A DNA stretch of 64,000 bases from Dactylosporangium sp. AC04546 (GTDB taxonomy: Bacteria; Actinomycetota; Actinomycetes; Mycobacteriales; Micromonosporaceae). A model generated the notes under the pieces. The model had not been told where the DNA came from and did no database searches. It saw only the letters and a list, made by a program, of their open reading frames with translations. The stretch spans positions 248,001 to 312,000 of the forward strand of contig NZ_JAHYSG010000001.1 of assembly GCF_022095675.1 (NCBI RefSeq), read 5' to 3'. Position 1 is the stretch's first letter. Each line of letters begins with the position of its first letter. Below are positions 60,373-64,000 of the stretch, piece after piece. Both the position numbers and the translations under genes were made by a program.

Positions 60373-61527
60373 GTGAACTTCAGCGAGTCGAGTGAGCACC
60401 TTGCCCTTCGCGGTGCGGTGAGCGAGATCGGGGCCAAGTACGGCCACGAGTACTTCGCCCGGTGTGCGGCGGAGGGGCGATTCACCCACGAGCTCTGGTC
60501 GACGATTTTCGACAACGGGTTCGGCGGCGTGAACCTGCCGGAGGAGTACGGCGGCGGCGGTGGTGGCATCCAGGAGATGGCGATCGTCATCGAGGAGCTC
60601 GCCGCGCGCGGCTGCCCGCTGCTGTTCCTGATCGTCGCCGGCATGTGCGGCCCGATCATCGACGAGTTCGGCACCGTGGCGCAGAAGGAGCGGTGGCTGC
60701 CGGGTCTGGCCGCCGGCCGGATGAAGATGGCCTTCGCGATCACCGAGTCCGGCGCCGGGTCCAACGCCCCGAACCTCGCCACCACCGCCACCCGCGCCGG
60801 TGATGGCTGGGTCATCAAGGGCGCCAAGCAGTACATCACCGGCATGGACGTGGCCGACGCCGTGCTTGTCGTGACGCGCACCGGCACCGACCCACGGGGC
60901 CGGGGCCTGCTGACCCTGTTCGTCGTGGACACCGGCACCCCCGGGCTGGAGTTCCGGCCGATCCCGATGGAGATCAAGGCGCCGGACCGCCAGTTCGCGG
61001 TGTTCTTCGACGACGTCGCGGTGCCGGCCGACCGCCTGGTCGGTGGCACGGCGGACCAGGGACTGCGGCAGATCTTCTCCGGCCTCAACCCGGAGCGGAT
61101 CAACGTCGCGGCCCAGGCGACCGGGCTCGGGCGGTACTTCCTGGACAAGGCGGTCGCCTATGCCAGGGACCGGGCGGTGTGGGGCGTGCCGATCGGCTCC
61201 CACCAGGGCGTCGCCCATCCGCTGGCCGAGGTGAAGATCGAGCTGGAGCTCGCCCGGCTGATGACCGCCCGGGCGGCGTGGCAGTTCGACAACGGCGAGG
61301 CCGGCGTGGGTGAGGCGGCGGCGGTGGCGAAACTGGCCGCGGCCGACGCGGTGCTGCACGCCTTCGACCAGACCGTCCAGGTGCACGGCGGCAACGCGTT
61401 CGCCACCGAGTACGGCATCGGCGACCTGTGGGGGCTGACGCGGCTCATGCGGTCGGCGCCGGTGAGCCGGGAAATGGTGCTCAACTACGTCGCGCAGCAC
61501 TCGCTCGGCCTGCCGCGATCGTACTGA
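60373..61527 (+). CDS. acyl-CoA dehydrogenase
   Basis: A 384-residue FAD flavoprotein that desaturates an acyl-CoA. MAFAITESGAGSNAPNLATTATRAGDGWVIKGAKQYITG is the FAD and substrate region and QVHGGNAFATEYGIGDLWGLTRLMR near the C-terminus carries the expected catalytic Glu at about residue 346. GTG 60373 follows AGAGAGG. It is divergent from the lipocalin-like gene across operator D. It supplies enoyl-CoA for the hydratases of the cluster. Confidence 0.92.
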   Translation: MNFSESSEHLALRGAVSEIGAKYGHEYFARCAAEGRFTHELWSTIFDNGFGGVNLPEEYGGGGGGIQEMAIVIEELAARGCPLLFLIVAGMCGPIIDEFGTVAQKERWLPGLAAGRMKMAFAITESGAGSNAPNLATTATRAGDGWVIKGAKQYITGMDVADAVLVVTRTGTDPRGRGLLTLFVVDTGTPGLEFRPIPMEIKAPDRQFAVFFDDVAVPADRLVGGTADQGLRQIFSGLNPERINVAAQATGLGRYFLDKAVAYARDRAVWGVPIGSHQGVAHPLAEVKIELELARLMTARAAWQFDNGEAGVGEAAAVAKLAAADAVLHAFDQTVQVHGGNAFATEYGIGDLWGLTRLMRSAPVSREMVLNYVAQHSLGLPRSY

Positions 61528-61577
61528 ACCGCCCCGCGCCGCTGTGGACGGCGCGGAGCTGTCTCTTCTGTCATTGA

Positions 61578-61586
61578 AATCATTTA
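61578..61586. promoter_or_regulatory. possible half-site shared with the LivK operator
   Basis: AATCATTTA, AT-rich in a GC-rich context, identical to half of the palindrome at 58271-58291. It lies 53 bp before the LivH-type gene. It may let one regulator act on both parts of the importer. Confidence 0.3.
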
Positions 61587-61599
61587 GTTTTGTCGAACC

Positions 61600-61617
61600 C
61601 ACGGCCCTGGGGCCGTG
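61600..61617. repeat. perfect inverted repeat in the LivH leader
   Basis: CACGGCCC-TG-GGGCCGTG, a perfect 8-2-8 palindrome. It could be an operator, or an RNA hairpin with an effective loop of four. It covers an upstream in-frame GTG (61615) and so favours the later start at 61639. Confidence 0.5.
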
Positions 61618-61638
61618 CAGGACTGCGTAGGGGCTGTC

Positions 61639-62505
61639 GTGACGATTGTCTGGGCCGGGCTGTCGGTCGGCGCTGTCTATGCGCTCACCGCCATCGGCTA
61701 CAACATCACGATGACGTTCGGCGGCGTGTTCAACTTCGCCCACGGTGCGTTCGTCATCCTCAGTGCGTTCTTCTCGTGGTACGTCATGGTCGACCTCGGC
61801 TGGCCGTGGTGGTCGGCGGCGCTGCTCGGCGCGGCCCTCGGTGCGCTGCTCGGTGGTCTCGAGGAGCTCGTCGCGGTACGCCCGGTGCTGCGCCGCACCG
61901 ACACCCGCGCGCTGCTGGTGACCACCGTCGGCGCGTTCGTCGTCATCGAGGGCGTGCTCGCCGCGACCTGGGGCGCCACCCCCAAATCGGTCGACTTCTT
62001 CGCCGGCGAGGACGCCTTCACGTTCCTCGGCGGGCGGCTGGCGCCGGTCGACGTGTGGCTGATCGCGGTCGCCGTTCTGGCCGGGGCCGGCATGCACGTG
62101 TTCTCCCGGCGCAGCCTGTGGGGCCTCGCCGCCCGTGGCGCCACCAGCGACCCGGACGCCGCCAAGGCCCGGGGCATCAACGTCGGCGCGTTGCGCGCCG
62201 GCGGGTTCGCGCTCGCCGGCGCGCTCGCCGGGCTGCTCGGCCCGCTCGTCACCCCGAAGACCGGCGCCAGCGTCGGCATCGCGGTCAGCATGACCATCTT
62301 CGGCTTCGTCGCCCTCGCGGTCGGCGGCTTCGGCAGCTTCGCCGGGTGCGTCGTCGGCGGCCTGCTCATCGGGCTGATCCAGGCCTACGGCAGCCGTTAC
62401 CTCGGGGTCGAGTACCCGCCGCTGCTGCTGTTCGTCGTGCTGCTCGTGGTACTGCTGCTGAAACCCACCGGCCTGTTCGGCAAGCACGGCATGCGGGCGG
62501 TGTGA
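61639..62505 (+). CDS. branched-chain-type ABC transporter permease, LivH
   Basis: A 288-residue membrane protein with about eight helices. TIVWAGLSVGAVYALTAIGYNITMTFGGVFNFAHGAF is the LivH start signature, and GLAARGATSDPDAAKARGINVGALRAGGFALAGALAGLLG the conserved later region. The GTG start at 61639 follows GTAGGGG. It is paired with the LivM-LivG fusion downstream and the binding protein at 57038. Confidence 0.9.
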   Translation: MTIVWAGLSVGAVYALTAIGYNITMTFGGVFNFAHGAFVILSAFFSWYVMVDLGWPWWSAALLGAALGALLGGLEELVAVRPVLRRTDTRALLVTTVGAFVVIEGVLAATWGATPKSVDFFAGEDAFTFLGGRLAPVDVWLIAVAVLAGAGMHVFSRRSLWGLAARGATSDPDAAKARGINVGALRAGGFALAGALAGLLGPLVTPKTGASVGIAVSMTIFGFVALAVGGFGSFAGCVVGGLLIGLIQAYGSRYLGVEYPPLLLFVVLLVVLLLKPTGLFGKHGMRAV

Positions 62506-62507
62506 CG

Positions 62508-64000
62508 ATGACCGCCCGACTGCGCTCCCTGCTGACCGACACCCCGCTGCTCGTCATCGCCGGCTTCGTCATCGTGGCGGCCCTGCCGTCGCTCGGGCTG
62601 GACTTCTACTGGCAGCGGCAGGTCATGCTCATCGCCGTCTACACACTGCTGTGCAGTGGGCTCAACCTCAGCTTCGGCTACGCCGGCGAGCTGGCGTTGG
62701 GCCAGGTGGCGGTGTTCGCGTCCGGCGCCTACGTCGCCGCGATCCTGTTCAACCACGGCCACACCGACATCCTCCTGGCGTTCCTCGTCGCGACCGCGCT
62801 CGCCGGCGTGGCCGGGCTGATCTCGGGGATACCCGGGCTGCGGCTGAGCCACTGGTCGCTGGCCCTGGTGTCGTTCTTCTTCGTGCTGCTCATCCCGAGC
62901 CTGGTCTCCATCCTGGACGAGTACACCGGCGGCAGTGCCGGCCTGCCGGGTGTGCTCGGCCCGACACTGTTCGGGCGGCCCCTGTTCGGCCAGGACTTCT
63001 ACCTCGTCGCGATCGGCGCCACGCTGCTGTGGATGCTGATCCTGCGCAACATGGTGGTCTCCCGCTTCGGCACCTTCCTGCGGGTGATGGCGGAGAGCCC
63101 GACGCTGGCGGAGTCGCTGGGCGGCTCGGTGCATCTGCTGCAGATCCAGGCGTACGTCATCGGGGCGCTGCCCGCCGGCATCGCGGGTGTGCTGTTCACC
63201 TACATGACGGGATTCATCAGCCCGACGACGTTCACCCTGAGCCTGCTCATCGCGGTGCTCGCCGCCACCGTGCTCGGCGGCGCGGACAGCGTCTGGGGCG
63301 CGCCGGTCGGTGCCGCGATCCTGGTGCTGGGGCCGTTGCAGGCAGCCTCCTTCCAGAAGTACTCCAGCGCGGTGTACGGCATCTTCCTCGTCTTCGTCGG
63401 CGTCGTGTTCTCGATGGGGCTGGCCGGCCTCGCCCGGATCGTCCGCCGCCGGCTGCTCCTGCGCCGCCTGGCGCGCGCCGGGGCCGACGGTGGCACCGAG
63501 GCCGCCGGCGCGCTCGGCGAGCTCTCGATCCCGGGCGAGCGGCTGGAGGTCGCCGGGGTCGCGAAGGCGTTCGCCGGCCTCAAGGCGCTCAACGGCGTCG
63601 ACCTGACCGTGGAACCGGGCACCATCACGGCCATCATCGGGGCCAACGGGGCGGGCAAGACGACGCTGCTGAACCTCATCTCGGGCGTGCTGCGCGCCGA
63701 AGCCGGGACGGTGACCCTCGCCGGCCGGCCGATCACCGGACTGCGCCCGCATCAGGTCAGCCGCCTCGGCGTCGGGCGGACGTTCCAGACCCCGCTCATC
63801 CCGCCGCGGATGACCGTGCTCGAGGTGGTCGAGTCGGGCCGCCTGCGCGCCGGCGCGGTCGGTCTGCTGGCGGCCATCCTCCGCTTGCCACGGTACTACC
63901 GGGTGCGCCGGGAGGACCGCGCGGCGGCGCTCGTCGCGCTGTCGTTCGCGGGGCTGGAACGGCTGGCCCACCAGCCGGCCGGCTCGCTACCGCTGGGCAC
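62508..64000 (+). CDS. fused LivM permease-LivG ATPase, cut at the window end
   Basis: An open reading frame without stop from ATG 62508 to the window edge (497 codons). Residues about 1-320 form a LivM-type permease (LNLSFGYAGELALGQVAVF, LGGADSVWGAPVGAAIL). A linker of about 30 residues leads to an ABC ATPase with Walker A GANGAGKTT near residues 378-386 and the Q-loop region GVGRTFQTPLIPPRMTVLEVV. The ABC signature and Walker B lie beyond the window. Permease-ATPase fusions of this type are known in actinomycetes. Confidence 0.9.
   Translation, partial: MTARLRSLLTDTPLLVIAGFVIVAALPSLGLDFYWQRQVMLIAVYTLLCSGLNLSFGYAGELALGQVAVFASGAYVAAILFNHGHTDILLAFLVATALAGVAGLISGIPGLRLSHWSLALVSFFFVLLIPSLVSILDEYTGGSAGLPGVLGPTLFGRPLFGQDFYLVAIGATLLWMLILRNMVVSRFGTFLRVMAESPTLAESLGGSVHLLQIQAYVIGALPAGIAGVLFTYMTGFISPTTFTLSLLIAVLAATVLGGADSVWGAPVGAAILVLGPLQAASFQKYSSAVYGIFLVFVGVVFSMGLAGLARIVRRRLLLRRLARAGADGGTEAAGALGELSIPGERLEVAGVAKAFAGLKALNGVDLTVEPGTITAIIGANGAGKTTLLNLISGVLRAEAGTVTLAGRPITGLRPHQVSRLGVGRTFQTPLIPPRMTVLEVVESGRLRAGAVGLLAAILRLPRYYRVRREDRAAALVALSFAGLERLAHQPAGSLPLG

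Overview
The window is GC-rich with strong third-position GC, many GTG starts, stop/start overlaps of the ATGA and GTGA type, F420-type flavin oxidoreductases and dense ABC sugar operons. This points to a soil actinomycete, possibly in or near Micromonosporaceae; that family placement is inference. About 57 protein genes are called. I saw no rRNA, tRNA, CRISPR array, insertion sequence or phage module. Both ends cut genes: a PEP-hydrolase-family gene on the left and a LivM-LivG fusion on the right.

Region 1 (1-26.3 kb) is carbohydrate metabolism. A split Tm-1-type gene pair diverges from a GH78 alpha-L-rhamnosidase across a promoter carrying two identical LacI-type operators. Next come an MBL-fold protein with a C-terminal Rieske domain, a 30-codon coupled mini-ORF and a decayed stretch. 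A seven-gene operon follows: sugar ABC importer, clan-A glycosidase, enolase-superfamily dehydratase, SDR and LacI regulator. A glycerol module (IclR/GylR-type regulator, glpK, glpD) has near-identical IclR-type palindromes before the regulator and before glpK. A second sugar operon then runs importer, class II aldolase, ADP-dependent sugar kinase homologue and mannose-6-phosphate-isomerase-like protein, divergent from a DeoR regulator.

Region 2 (26.3-34.3 kb) holds an MFS exporter, methylmalonate-semialdehyde dehydrogenase, an Nramp metal transporter, an orphan hypothetical protein, a tandem TetR regulator with two DNA-binding domains, and a PucR regulator.

Region 3 (34.3-48 kb) is an unusual catabolic or redox island. 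A dipeptide/nickel-type ABC importer (five genes) is followed by two tandem alpha/beta hydrolases sharing an almost identical 271-bp tract, two amidohydrolases of which one has lost metal ligands, a small Rieske protein, a NuoF-like flavoprotein, a P450-type ferredoxin and a small dimeric-barrel protein. No oxygenase is visible for this electron chain.

Region 4 (48-64 kb) looks like a CoA-dependent degradation regulon for a lipid-like, terpenoid or aromatic substrate: enoyl-CoA hydratases, an acyl-CoA dehydrogenase, two LLM flavin oxidoreductases, an SDR, a DapB-like reductase, a phosphotransferase, two lipocalin-like proteins, an MFS protein and a Liv-type ABC importer. Four copies of one palindrome (CCAACC-N4-GGTTGR) lie at or near its promoters, so one TetR-type repressor may control it. 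All four solute-binding-protein genes in the window are followed within about 25 nt by a GC-rich hairpin.
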